From: Rosa chinensis
Taxonomy: Eukaryota > Streptophyta > Magnoliopsida > Rosales > Rosaceae
Direction: 5' to 3'
Length of the DNA: 64,000 nucleotides
NCBI RefSeq assembly: GCF_002994745.2
Contig: NC_037089.1
Coordinates: forward strand, 22,305,641-22,369,640
Shown here in pieces: positions 47,447-58,900 of this stretch (position 1 is the first letter of the stretch; every line of letters starts with the position of its first letter). The notes beneath the pieces were generated by a model. It had not been told where the DNA came from, did no database searches, and saw only the letters and a program-made list of their open reading frames with translations. The position numbers and the translations under genes were made by a program.

Positions 47447-49290
47447 TGATTATACGCATTTTTATATGTGTAATTATATCTAAAATACTAGACTTAAGCT
47501 AATCTTCAAGTTAATTAATTTATTTTTATTTATTTTGTAGGAAATAAACGGAGTTACGGAAATCGTGAGAAATTAGTGCAAAATCGGAGCAAATGATTAA
47601 GAAATAAAGAAAAGATTGATTTCATTAATTAATGATTAATTAATCATTGAATAATGATGAATTAATCATTGAAGTTTAGCACCAGGTTCCATCATCACGT
47701 GAGATGTGCAGCAATTAACATTTTGTTTAATTAAGTTAGCCAATTAAATGATGACACATGGTAATCCATCACCTTTGCTACTCTTGCACGCCAGGACCAT
47801 TTTCTTTCTCTTCTTTGGCACCAATCAAGTTCTGACACCTCATCATCACCCAACCTCATTCTCTTTCACGCTAGCCACACATAATTAAAACCCATCAATG
47901 TTCTCTCTCTTAACAACACCGAGACCTAACTGACCCAAATATAAAAGACCCCATTCCGGCCTCACTGAACAATAGCCGCACCACCACAAAACAGAGGCAG
48001 CCCAAAGAGAACTTTCCCATCTTTCTCCACCATTTTTTCCTCTTTTCTTTCTATTTTATTTTGAGATTTGAAGGACACTCACCCTTCTACAGAGCCGCAC
48101 ACCACCTCTCCATCCTCTCCTCTTCTCCAAAACACCACACCACCATACCCACTTTATATTTTCTTTTAATCTTCACTACTCCACATAAATTCCTCGTCAA
48201 TTTCTCAAGAGATTTCAAGGAGCATCAATATTTGAGATTGGGTAAAAGTGGAAAATCATAAATCAAGGCTTGTCATAATTGCTCCATAGCAATTTGTGAC
48301 TTGTTCTTGTAACTTCTCACTCCTCTTCACTTTTATCTCTTTATTTGATGTATTTTGTTGTTGATTTGTGGATGGGTTGTGAGTAGTCTATTTAGGAAGC
48401 TAGGGTTCCTAGCATGGATTTAATGTAATAAATATGTTTTGAATTAATGGTTTTCAATTTCATGTTTGACATATGTTCTATTCCATAATATTTGACTTAG
48501 ATGCATGCTTAGGAGTTTGATTAACTCTTGAATTTGTAGATGAGGATGTCTAGAAAAATTAGGGGACCTAATCACTTCTCTAATTTATGGCTAGGACACT
48601 TGTTTAGAACATGGTTAGTTACAATACTAATTTCGATTGCCGTATTGGCTAACTTGGGAACCTTGATTCTAGGACTCTTCGCCTTTTGGTGCAACTAGAG
48701 GCCCTAACAAGGCTCTAAATTGTCCCAATTGAGTTTCTACGACCCTTGATCCGGAGTAGGAATACCCTTTAAGGAATCTAATGACCCATGAGCCTTGAAA
48801 AGCCTTGGGTACGGTTCTTGATGCCATTATGAATTGAATGACTATTGTCGAAGCATATTTATGCATTAAATTTGGTTAGGAGGATACCCTAGTGACCTAA
48901 TTTCCATTTCTTGATTAGTTTCTGTTATCTTTATTTTTAATTTTAATTTTAATTTTCAATTGTTAATTTTATTTTCTTCGCAATTAAAAAAATCAAATTT
49001 CACAAACCACTTTCATTGTCCATACCATTTGGTTGTGAGTTTCTGCATTTATTTGTGGTTCTCTTGACTAATTTTAGGCTTGGTTGTTCCGAGCCGAGCA
49101 TGTAAATAGCTTGGTGCTATTTTTCTAGGTTTTGTTTGTTAAATTGTTGGTGACTTAGTAATCGGCATAACCAAGGATTAAAGTTAGCTTTTCAATCCCC
49201 GTGGTATGATAATTTCGGGTTCAAATATTTCCCACTTCTTTGATGACCGTGCCCTTATTGCACATAAGTTGCATCTAAGCACCCAAATCA
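47447..49290 (+). mobile_element. Solo LTR (Ty3-like) inside copia D, TSD ATACG
   Basis: The insert runs from TGATTATACGCATTTTTATA to AAGCACCCAAATCA (1,844 bp), with ATACG on both sides (47442-47446 and 49291-49295). If it is removed, the copia sequence on both sides joins as GATACG|TTTACT, just as in copia B. Its inverted tips TGATT/AATCA and the 3' text AATCCCCGTGGTATGATAAT resemble LTRs of Ty3 Tat-type elements. No coding capacity. Confidence 0.88.
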
Positions 49291-49295
49291 ATACG

Positions 49296-51229
49296 TTTAC
49301 TAATATCACAAAAGTGACGAGATCACATATACCACATGCAAATGTGCCTGCAAGGTTAGAAGTCCCCAACAAGGGGCGCAGCGCCACAAATAAAGGTGCT
49401 GCAACCACACTTAGTGGAGCTGTGGTTGAGACTGTGGCTCCCCAAAGGAAGAGGGGAAGGCCATTTGGTTCGATTGACACTCACCCAAGGAAGAAGATTG
49501 GGAGTAAGGAACAAACCGATGCATTAATCATCAATGTAGAGAATCCCTCTCATGAGATTGTCTCTTATTACAGTTATGTCCATGACTCAATACTGGAGGA
49601 CGCTCCGATGTTTGAAATGATTCCAGAGAACAAAGAAATCTCAATGGATTATGAGAATGTGTATGAGTTGATAGAAAGATCTTCCATACACATTGATGAT
49701 GTATTTGCATATACTGTTGCTCAAGAAATCATAGAGCACGATTATATCGAACCACTCTCTATTGCAGAATGTCAACAAAGAGTAGATTGGCCTAAATGTA
49801 AAGAAACAATCCAGGCAGAACTAGATTCTCTGACAAAGAGACTGGTATTTGGTCTGGTAGTGCTAACCCCACCAAGTGGAAAGCCTGTAGGGCATAAATA
49901 AGTATTTGTTAGAAAGCGTTATGAGAAGAATGAAGTCCTAAGGTACAAGACTCTTCTTATGGTGCAAGGTTTCTCACAACGCCCTGGAATTAACTACGAG
50001 GAGACATACTCTCCCGTAATGGACATTATAACGTTCTACTACTTAGTTAGCTTGGTAGTTTCCGAATGACTGGAAATGCAGCTCATGGATGTGGTTACTG
50101 CATATCTCTATGGGGATTTAGATTCAGAGATATATATGAAAGTGCCTGATGGCCTTACCTTACCCAAGTCAAGTGACTTTAAACCACGGAGTACGTTTGC
50201 AATTAGGTTGAAACACTCACTTTACGGATTGAAACAATCCGGGTGGATGTGGTATACCCGTCAAAGTGACTTCTTAATTAGGAATGGATATAAGAACGAT
50301 GAATTGTGCCCCTACGTATTCATAAAGAAAACAAGTTCCGGATTTACAATTGTAGCTGTATATGTCGATGATATGAACATAATAGGTACTCTTGATAAAA
50401 TAAGAGAAACCGCGAGTCACTTGAAATCCGAATTTGAGATGAAGGATCTTGGGAAAAATCGATTCTGTCTAGGCCTTGAACTAGATCACCAAGTTTGTGG
50501 AATATTAATCCACCAGTCTGTGTATGTCCAAAAGTTAGGCGATTTAACATGGACAAAGTGCAGCTCGCTATCACTTCCATGATCGGTCGAAGTTTCGATG
50601 CAAAGAAAGATCAATTTCGTCAAAAGGAAGATGACGAAGAGGTGTTGGGAGCTAAAATTCCCTATCTATGTGCAATAGGCACATTATTTTACTTAGCCCA
50701 ATGTATTCGACCAGACATTGCATTCCCAGTGAACTTGTTAGCTAGACTTAGCTCAGCTCCAACCCAGCGTTACTGAAATGGTATCAAGAATATTTTCTGA
50801 TACCTAAAAGGAACCATTGACTTGGGATTGTTATTTCCTTACAGAGAGACAAGAGGGACTGCAGATGGAACTGTAATCCCTAAAAGAAATGTTGATGGCG
50901 AAAGCACTACTCATTACACCGAAACACCAAATGACGTATGGGTTGGTTTTGCTGATGCTGGGTACCTCTCTGACCCACATAAATGTCGTTCCCAAACTGG
51001 TTATGTATTTACCATTAGGAACACAGCGATATCTTGGAGATCAACTAAGCAAACCCTTATGGCTACCTCCTCAAACCGCTTAGAGATCATTGCTCTACAT
51101 GAGGCGGTTCGTGAGTGTGTATGGTTAAGAGCTATCATTACACATATTCGATGGACTAGTGGTTTGAGTTCTACACTGAAGAGCCTACTTGCATTTATGA
51201 AGATAATGCAGCTTGCATCGAACAGATGA
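49296..51229 (+). pseudogene. RT and RNase H of copia D
   Basis: Linker 49296-49901 (GRPFGSIDTHPRKKIGSKEQ; ends KPVGHK, then a TAA where tryptophan is usual). The RT continues with a TGA near 50067 and then an open 168-codon frame 50076-50582 that includes LKHSLYGLKQSGWMWY and the catalytic YVDDMN (about 50355-50372). RNase H follows at 50822-51229 (GFADAGYLSDPHKCRSQTGY). At least two stops and one shift remove function. Confidence 0.85.
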
Positions 51230-51480
51230 AGCTGGGATATATCAAGGGTGATAATACAAAACACATATCGCCAAAGTTTTCCTACAATCACCAACAACAG
51301 GCCCTCCTCAGGATTCAAGTGAATCAAGTAAGGTGCATGATTTGGCACCATGTGCCTTCGTCAAAGTGACTAACGAAGAGGGAATCAAGGAATTAACGAG
51401 GATTACGGATCAATCAACATTTAATGTCATCATTGTAATTGATATTTCCGTTGTACAAGAAAGCCAAAATAATTTAGAGA

Positions 51481-51790
51481 CATTAGATTTTGGAAGAATA
51501 AGATGGTTTTTTTCTCATAAATTACGTGGCATGATTTGGCAAATAGGTGATGTGTGTAGGTGACATGGCTTGACACCTAGGATTGAGGCCACAAATTTTA
51601 GACCTCAATAAGGCCATCAATCATTTTCCTTTCATGGTATTGTAAATTAATTTTTAGCTTATTATAAGCGTTGTCTTTCATGATATTGATTCTACTATTT
51701 TTTTAAAAAAAAAAACAACTAATGCAGCAAATAGTCAAGTGTAGATTTAGTTTTTCCATATTCCAATCAAATCAACAAAAGCCAAAGAGA
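51481..51790. other. Short spacer; no gene seen
   Basis: AT-rich. The last 14 bases, AAAAGCCAAAGAGA (51777-51790), are the left target duplication of the next insertion. Confidence 0.55.
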
Positions 51791-52915
51791 AATTCAAACT
51801 TATAAGTTAGGAATGAGACTCGGTCAGGCGAAATCTAGATTTTGTGATGGTAGAGGTGAGTCTCATGCTCTCCAGACCAGGTAGAGGCGAGACGGCGGCA
51901 GTGTGGGCTTGGAGAGACCGTGATTTCTTCTGCAACGGCGTTGAGATCTCTACCAAGGTTTTCAAAGGCTCCGATTGAGGCTATTCTCAATTGAGTGTGA
52001 TTTTTTGGACGTCGTTTGGCGGATCGTGTCAAAGCTGCGAGTACGTGTCAGCGCTTGCAGTTTTCAAGACAATCGGGCTCTGCGCCATGGTGGCTGCATC
52101 ATATGACCGAGTTAGGGGTCAGGTCTGGGCAACTGGAGGCACTGGTTTCTTTGGTGGCATCGGGTCGGGATGAACTCATCTTGGGCCATGGTGACGTGGG
52201 TGTGCAGCTCTTTGTAGTGGCGTCAGGTGGGTCGAGGCGGGTCTCTGTAGAGCGGGCAATGGCTGGGTCTGGTTTAACAGTGCTGGTGATCAATGCAGCG
52301 GCAGGCTGCAAGCAAAAAGAATGTCAAAAAAAAAAAGGGCTAGAAACCATAGTTTTGAGCTAGGCTTGACCGGGCTGGTTTCTGGTCCGGAGGTAGCTGG
52401 CATGGGCTTGGGGCTACTTTTAGTGGCCGCAGGTAGTGACTGGGCTTGTTTGGCTCAAATGTGCTATATACTGCAGACCCTCAAGAAGAGCTCAAGGAGC
52501 AACATGTTGCCGAGGTTGTTAGCTACTGAGGAGGCTGAAGATGATGCTGATCCTAACCCTAAGGGGAAGGGACTAGTGCTCTCCTAAGTTCTCTAAGTTT
52601 TTAGACATTTTGAACTCATGCCTTTTGAAGTAGGGGTAATTTCTATAGGCTTTTCTAAGACATTTGTAGTTGATATTTGTACAACAATTGCGTGATTGAC
52701 ATATTAGACTAGATGAATATATTTCCCTTAGAGAGCGAGATTATTCTTGCTTAGTTTACGCTTGTTGTATAGCGAGCATCCCTTTAGATTTTAATTTAGT
52801 TGTGGCTTAGATAGGTTATCTGGTTTGTCCAGAGATTCCATATGTAAATTCTGTTAGACTATAACCTATTTTCATGCCTTGATTACTAATGAAATCAATT
52901 CCTATTCAAAAAAAT
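51791..52915 (+). mobile_element. Poly(A)-tailed retroposon, 14-bp TSD
   Basis: AAAAGCCAAAGAGA flanks both ends (51777-51790 and 52916-52929), and an A-rich tail ends the insert. This is a clear sign of LINE-type target-primed integration. The 5' two-thirds is GC-rich (GGTCAGGCGAAATC, many GGC/CGG words) and the rest AT-rich. I see no reverse transcriptase. It might be a 5'-truncated LINE, or a processed copy of a cellular transcript; the short frame 52321-52587 has no resemblance that I recognise. Confidence 0.78.
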
Positions 52916-52929
52916 AAAAGCCAAAGAGA

Positions 52930-53331
52930 TGGAGTTTGTTTTGTGCTGATGGCAACGAGCAACCCTTAATTGTATTTCGTCGCCAGCTTCAATTCAAGCT
53001 ACGTTCTAGAAACTCTTCAAAGAAGTTTGGCCACCTTAGTTCTTCCCTCCCTCTGCTCTAATTGTTTTATTTTTTGCAATAAGTATAAGTTTTTCCTCCA
53101 AATTTCGAATTCTCAAGTCTTAAAGATTTTTGAATTATTGGTGTACAGCAAAAAGGAGAGGAAAGAAGGTAATTTCGATCACACGAATCAACCACGCAAC
53201 TAGTGTAACGAGCGAATCAAAGCTCAAAGATTCAACGAGGATTCAACCAACTAATGTCTGAATTTACAGTTCATCTCATGTTCATCCTACAAACCAACCT
53301 CCACCCCTTTTGAAGTTGGTGTTTTTTTTTA
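52930..53331. other. No gene seen
   Basis: AT-rich sequence ending in a nine-T run that abuts the foldback element. Confidence 0.5.
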
Positions 53332-54361
53332 GGTTAATTACAATTTACCCCCCTGAGGTTTGGGGGTATCATCATTTCACCCCTTCTACTTTTAATTTTG
53401 ACTTTTTACCCCCTAAGCTTTCCAATTTCAATCAGCCGTGTCCAATTTCTCCTATTTCATCCAAAAATTGGACGTTAAGTCTGACCCTTGAGGGCTAAAA
53501 TGGTCATTTCAACATAAAAAATAATAAAAAAATAAAAATTAATTAATTTTTTTCTTCTGTTTTTTAGTTTTTTTTTTTGTTTCTGTTTCTTTTTTTCTTT
53601 TTTTAAAGTGTTTTTTTTTTTTTGGTCTTCAACCTATACACCACAAGTTATAATAGGTTTATAAAAACAAAAAAATTACTCTAGGTGGTTGAAAGCCGCT
53701 CGCTGGTCTACGATATTTGTGATATATCTCCGATAAAGTGAAGAATTTTAGGATTTATCCCCAATAAAGTGAAGAAATATCTGTGTAAAATCATTTTTGG
53801 TCTACATATTTGTGATATATCTCCAATAAATTGAAGAATTTTAGGATATATCCCCAATAAAGTGAAGAAATATCTGTGTAAATTCATTTTTTACAGATAT
53901 TTATTTACAGATAAAGTGTAAAAAAAATTTTTACAGACATTTCTTCACTTTATTAGGGATATATCCTAAATTTTTCACTTTATCAGAGATATATCACAAA
54001 TATCGTAGACCAACGAGCGGCTTTCAACCACCTAGAGTATTTTTTTTGTTTTTATAACTTGTGGTGTATAGGTTGAAGACCAAAAAAAAAAAACCCTTTA
54101 AAAAAAAACGAAGAAACAAAAAAACTAAAAAACAGAAAGAAAAAAATAGTAATTTATTTTATTTTATTTTTATTTTTTTATGTTGAAATGATCATTTTAA
54201 CCCTCAAAGGTCAGACTTAACGTCCAATTTTGACCGAATAGGAGAAATTGGACACGGCCGATTGAAATTGGAAAGTTTAGGGGGTAAAAAGTCAAAATTA
54301 AAAGTAGAGGGGGTGAAATGATGACACCCCCAAACCTCAGGGAGGTAAACTGTAATTAACC
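53332..54361. mobile_element. Foldback MULE-type element, 1,030 bp
   Basis: The left half is repeated, inverted, as the right half. The tips are GGTTAATTACAATTTACCCC and its complement, next come matching blocks with TTGGACGTTAAGTCTGACC and AGCCGCTCG(C/T)TGGTCTACGA, and the centre holds decayed TATCTGTGTAAA repeats. Poly-T on both sides (about nine bases) may be the target duplication. The GGTTAATTACA tip is common in MULE-derived foldback elements. Almost the whole element would form one hairpin. Confidence 0.85.
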
Positions 54362-55650
54362 TTTTTTTTTTGTTATATCAAATAAGTACATTTATTCAAA
54401 AAAGTTACAACCGATTAAAAAAAATTACAAGTTGTATGAATGATACAAATAGAAGTAACTAATGGCCCACTTGTAACAATTGAACTTGGGTGACCACAAT
54501 GACAGCCCTAACTAAGTTATCAATCCCTTTGGAATTTCTATATCATATCTTTCATTTTTAATATAAATTACAGATAAAATATAAATTTCTATGGCCGGCA
54601 GACATCATATCATGCATGTACTCTATTCTTATATATGTCCAGATATAATCAACACAATTATTAGTAGCTTTTCAATCCGCAAAAATGTAGTTTGAGTTTG
54701 TTTTGTCATGTGCATTTTACCCACAGTCCACAGATCGATTTTCGTCGTGGTTTTTTTTTTTTTTTTCCACGTACAACAATTTTTTACTCCTCTTGATTTT
54801 CTTGATCTTAATTTGTTCTCCAATGTATTCTCAAAAAAAAAAAAAAAATTTGTTCTCCAACGAATACGACATCTCTAAATTTACCATTACTGCAGGACTT
54901 CTATATGAGTATATATGTAACCTAATCATCAGGTAGCAGTGAAAAAAAAAAAAACAAAACAAAAATGACGTGTCTGCTTATTAATCAACGATGAATGTAC
55001 AGGCTGTGCTTCTCGCTGTGCTTTGCCCACGCGCCAAGCATCTGGCGAAACCTAATTAAATCCGATCAGTAGGTTTGGAGCTGGAAGATGATGACGTGGT
55101 CCTGAGTCTCAAAGACAATTAAACAACGTGAGTCACAGTGGCACACAACTGAATGTACATGCACTATCGTCAATCTAGAAGTTCATCTTTTGATCAATGT
55201 ATCTCTACTAGAAATTAGTTAATCGAAAGAAACATGGCGAAAATTCTTAATAGGCAAGTGTAAGTTTGAAATTCTTGACTCTTTTATCTAAAAATCTACT
55301 GCACAAGTTATTATCAGTTAACTTATTGTACGTAATTTTGTAATGTATTTTACAAGTTTTTAAATAATTATCACGTCTACGATAAAATTAAAAGGACGTT
55401 CTTCATCAAAACGTATGATCTTCAGAAGAAGATTTTAGCTTGCAGCATGAGTTTTTACTTATTTGCTATACCAAAGTTTGATCAAGAGACAAGGAGTCTG
55501 AATATCCTAGAGATATAATGGTTAGGACTCCCTTTCAAATATAAAAATAAATGGGTAGGACTAATGACGAATTAGTCATTTACCTAAGAATTTAAACATA
55601 TAGGGTATGAAGACCATGCACACGTAAGATTGCCACCCACAATCTCTGCC
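54362..55650. other. Upstream region of the second UGT gene
   Basis: AT-rich, with several A runs and T runs (54750-54767, 54834-54848) and no gene. It should hold the promoter of the gene starting at 55715. Confidence 0.45.
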
Positions 55651-55657
55651 TATAAAA
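55651..55657 (+). promoter_or_regulatory. TATA box of the second UGT gene
   Basis: TATAAAA lies 58 bases before the ATG at 55715, in the context CTGCCTATAAAACCCTG. It is similar to the box of the first UGT gene. Confidence 0.72.
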
Positions 55658-55714
55658 CCCTGAAAGATATCTATAACAAAGCATGTAGCTGCAAGCTTAG
55701 CTTCTCCACCCGCC

Positions 55715-57142
55715 ATGGACTCCACTACTGAGCCTAAGAAGCTTCACATAGCCTTTTTCCCATGGCTAGCATTTGGTCACATAATCCCATTTCTTGAGAT
55801 TGCCAAGCACGTAGCTCGGAGAGGTCACAAGGACTCCTTCATATCCACACCAAGAAACATCCAACGTCTCCCTAAAATCCCAGAAAAACTAACCCCTTTA
55901 ATAAATTTAGTCCAAATCCCACTTCCCAACGTCAAAAACCTCCCGGAAAATGCTGAAGCTACCACAGATATCCCATCCCACATGATCCCGTATCTCAAAA
56001 TAGCTCCAGATGGACTTGAAGTGGGCATTTCTGAATTCCTACGGAGTCAAATTCCGGATTGGATTATATACGACTTCGCCTCTTACTGGCTACCACCAAT
56101 AGCTATCGAGCTCGGCATCTCACTAGCCCTATTCAATACTTGCAATGCTTCCACTCTATGTTTCCTGGGACCAACATCACCGGATCTAATATCTCGTTAC
56201 AGTCTTAGAACACAACCCCAGCAACTCACTGTCCCTCCTGACTGGATTCCCTTTTCTTCAAAAGTAGCTTATAGGCCTTTTGAGGCCAAGAGATTGTTCA
56301 ATATTGCTGCCAAGCCAAAAGCTTCTGCTGTAGAAGCTGGAGGCGTTACGGAAATGTTTCCTATACAGGCAGCTGTTGAAGGTTGTCAAATTTATTTTGT
56401 TCGAACATGTAAAGAGATGGAAGCAGAGTGGCTCGATTTGCTTCAACACCTTCATCAGAAAACTCTTGTGATTCCGGTAGGTCTATTGCCACCAGAATTA
56501 CAACAGAGAGATGAAGATCAAGAAGACGGCAGCAGCTGGTCTAGAATTGCTGAATGGTTGGATAAACAAGAGAAGGAGACCATAGTTTACGTTACATTGG
56601 GAAGTGAGGCTAATCTAAGTCAAGAAGAGTTTAATGAATTGGCTCTTGGATTAGAGCTTTCTGGGTTGCCATTCTTTTGGGCACTGACTAAACTACCTCT
56701 ATGTGAGGATGGTGAATCGTTGAAGTTACCGGACTGGTTTGTGGACCGAACAAATGGTCATGGGATTTTCTGGATATCTTGGGCTCCTCAGCTCAAAATA
56801 TTGTCCCACGAGTCAATCGGCGGTTTCTTGACTCACTGTGGTTGGAGTTCAGTCATAGAAGGTCTACATTATGGACGTCCCCTTATCATGTTTCCAGTCT
56901 TGTATGATCAAGGGCTAAATGCTAGGTTTTGGGACAAGAAGTTTGGGATTGAGGTACCAAGAGACGAAGAGACTGGATCGTTTACGAGGAACACGGTGGC
57001 TGAGTCACTGAGTTTGGTTGTCAGAGAGGGAGAGGGGAAGGCTTACAGAGATGGTGCCAGAGAGTACAGTAAGTTATTTAGGGACAAAGACCTCCATGCC
57101 AGATACATGGACAAATGTGTTGAGTATTTGGAAATTGATTAA
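55715..57142 (+). CDS. UGT91-like UDP-glycosyltransferase, paralogue of 20161-21594
   Basis: An intronless 475-residue family-1 glycosyltransferase on the same strand as the first UGT and closely similar to it throughout. The catalytic residues expected for the family are His22 (FGHIIPF) and Asp120 (IIYDFASYW). The PSPG box runs from Trp356 (WAPQLKIL) to Gln399 (LYDQ) and again has HCGWSS. Residue 40 is Asp ([11 protein letters not shown]) where the paralogue has Val in what is normally a buried beta strand. The acceptor-binding region near residues 195-215 differs most from the paralogue and carries a small insertion, so the acceptors may differ. The frame is fully open. A copia LTR begins only 77 bases after the stop codon, so the gene may use a shortened or LTR-derived 3' end. 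Confidence 0.94.
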   Translation: MDSTTEPKKLHIAFFPWLAFGHIIPFLEIAKHVARRGHKDSFISTPRNIQRLPKIPEKLTPLINLVQIPLPNVKNLPENAEATTDIPSHMIPYLKIAPDGLEVGISEFLRSQIPDWIIYDFASYWLPPIAIELGISLALFNTCNASTLCFLGPTSPDLISRYSLRTQPQQLTVPPDWIPFSSKVAYRPFEAKRLFNIAAKPKASAVEAGGVTEMFPIQAAVEGCQIYFVRTCKEMEAEWLDLLQHLHQKTLVIPVGLLPPELQQRDEDQEDGSSWSRIAEWLDKQEKETIVYVTLGSEANLSQEEFNELALGLELSGLPFFWALTKLPLCEDGESLKLPDWFVDRTNGHGIFWISWAPQLKILSHESIGGFLTHCGWSSVIEGLHYGRPLIMFPVLYDQGLNARFWDKKFGIEVPRDEETGSFTRNTVAESLSLVVREGEGKAYRDGAREYSKLFRDKDLHARYMDKCVEYLEID

Positions 57143-57218
57143 TGAAAATGGCCCTTGGGTGTTTATTAATTTGTATCGATCAAACTTTTGCTGCAGTTCT
57201 TTTATATGAGTATGGACG

Positions 57219-58108
57219 TGAAAAGACCGGATAGAACAAATATGTAAAGAAACTGCTTTGAGAATCAAATATGCACAACAAAGATAACACAAGATTTTGC
57301 TAACGCAGTGTAAACCTCTCCACTGAGGAAACTTCACTGAGTGGCTTGTAACGTAGCCAACACGAGAAAGATAATCCAATATGAATCAAGAGGTTTACAG
57401 TATACAAGTAGTGATGTTCACTATCACTATATATCACTTAGCAACAATGCTAACTTTATTTATAACTGTTCTAACTTCCTACTCAATCAACTCACTATCA
57501 ATAGAGCCTATCTTTCAATCTTCCTTGAACTCAACAACTCATTGATCTTGATAATGAAATATGCAAGTGATTGAGTATGCAAAGAAAAGAACCATATAAC
57601 ATGTAGAGAGAGTTTTTCAGAAAATGACTTGAGTAAAACTTTTGCTACACAAGGAATCATCTTTTTATCACCAAAAACTCTACTGCATAAATCAGTTTGA
57701 AAACCTTATATAGAGGAGCAAGACTCCTCCTCTGTCAAATCTTTTCTTAATCACCGAATAAGATAAATATGGAAATGTTTTAAAACTGTTTTGAATATAC
57801 AATCAAATCTTTTCTAGCTTTAAACAAAGTCTCAATCGGATATAGATTCAAATAAGATTTTCAGATTAATTTGAAAGCAATGCATATCAATTTAGAATCG
57901 TGCAAAAAGATATGGATTAAAAGACATCTTCATTTCAAGATCAGTAAGAGTTAACCTCCTTGATTTTCTCTCCTTGATGTGATTCTGCGATTTCCTTTGA
58001 GCCTTCGAAAAAGTAGGAGAAATACTCTCCTAGTGCTTTGCAATTTCTGATTTCCTAGTAGCCTTGTGAAATTCATGTGTTGAATAGGAATAGTCCAATC
58101 TACTTACA
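57219..58108 (-). repeat. 3' LTR of copia C
   Basis: 890 bp, from TGAAAAGACCGGATAG to CTACTTACA. A purine tract (minus strand AAAGGGGGAAA) adjoins it at 58110-58120. The five bases before it, GGACG (57214-57218), should be the target duplication; the partner lies outside the window. Confidence 0.88.
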
Positions 58109-58120
58109 ATTTCCCCCTTT

Positions 58121-58900
58121 GGGCATTCCCATTCAACACATGACTTTTGCATCTTTGTACCCTGTATGTTAGATTTCACAGATAGCCACTAATCATGAAC
58201 CAAAAAGGTGCTACTTGGATTAAGGAATCAGTTTCCATCCTTTTCCACATCCAAGCCACCAAAGAAAATATTACATAATAATAATACTAATCATCCAAAT
58301 AATAAGCATCTCAAAAGGTCTATGCTTATGCACTTACAAACCCCAAAACAAAATAAAGATTGTCCAATAAAAAATAAAATGCAGAAACATAAAAAGAGAT
58401 GAACCAGGTTTACGCAAATAGGATTGGTACTCATATTTAGACCTTAAGGAGTTGTTGTATGTCATATTTTACGCACATAGGTCACCCATCAACTAGTTTC
58501 TTGCAAGCCTTGGAAAGTTCACCACAACCAAGGCTTGATTACTTTGAGAGGTGGGATACAATTATCCATTCTCGTTTCTTACAAATCCTAGAAAGTTCAC
58601 CACAACTAGGACCTGATTACTTTGAGAAGAGGGAATGAAACACCAGAGCATTGCAGATAGTTCTCTTAAGTCACCGATTCGCTCTTGACAATAAACAATG
58701 AATATGCCACCACGTATGCTATCAGTGAGAGTGCATAAGAGAATTAACTGATTAAGATACTAAATATGAGTACACAAACTTTGTCCAGAATAAGGCATGG
58801 AAACAATAACTAAATATATGTGCAATTCACTAGTGACAGTGGTCAAAGTATACTAAGTTCACAACTTTCTCTTCCAACAGTGGACAGACATTATAGGGCC
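58121..58900. other. Non-coding 3' part of copia C
   Basis: Between the purine tract and the end of RNase H there is no long frame. Two imperfect copies of a block with CCTTGGAAAGTTCACCACAA (58507) / CCTAGAAAGTTCACCACAAC (58588) and GATTACTTTGAGA lie about 80 bases apart. Confidence 0.6.

Larger units (their letters stand above)
46987..51480 (+). mobile_element. Ty1/copia fragment D, plus strand
   Basis: From CAGCTTTACTTATTT at 46987 the sequence mirrors copia B (43290 downward) through the integrase C terminus, linker, RT and RNase H to part of the 3' LTR. It has no gag, no 5' LTR and no complete 3' LTR. A solo LTR (47447-49290) splits it. Together with B it forms a head-to-head inverted pair. 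Confidence 0.85.

Noticed and set aside
49206..49295. Start of the long frame 49206-49901 as a true protein start
   Set aside because: The first 90 bases belong to the solo LTR and its target duplication; the coding part is the copia linker that begins at 49296.
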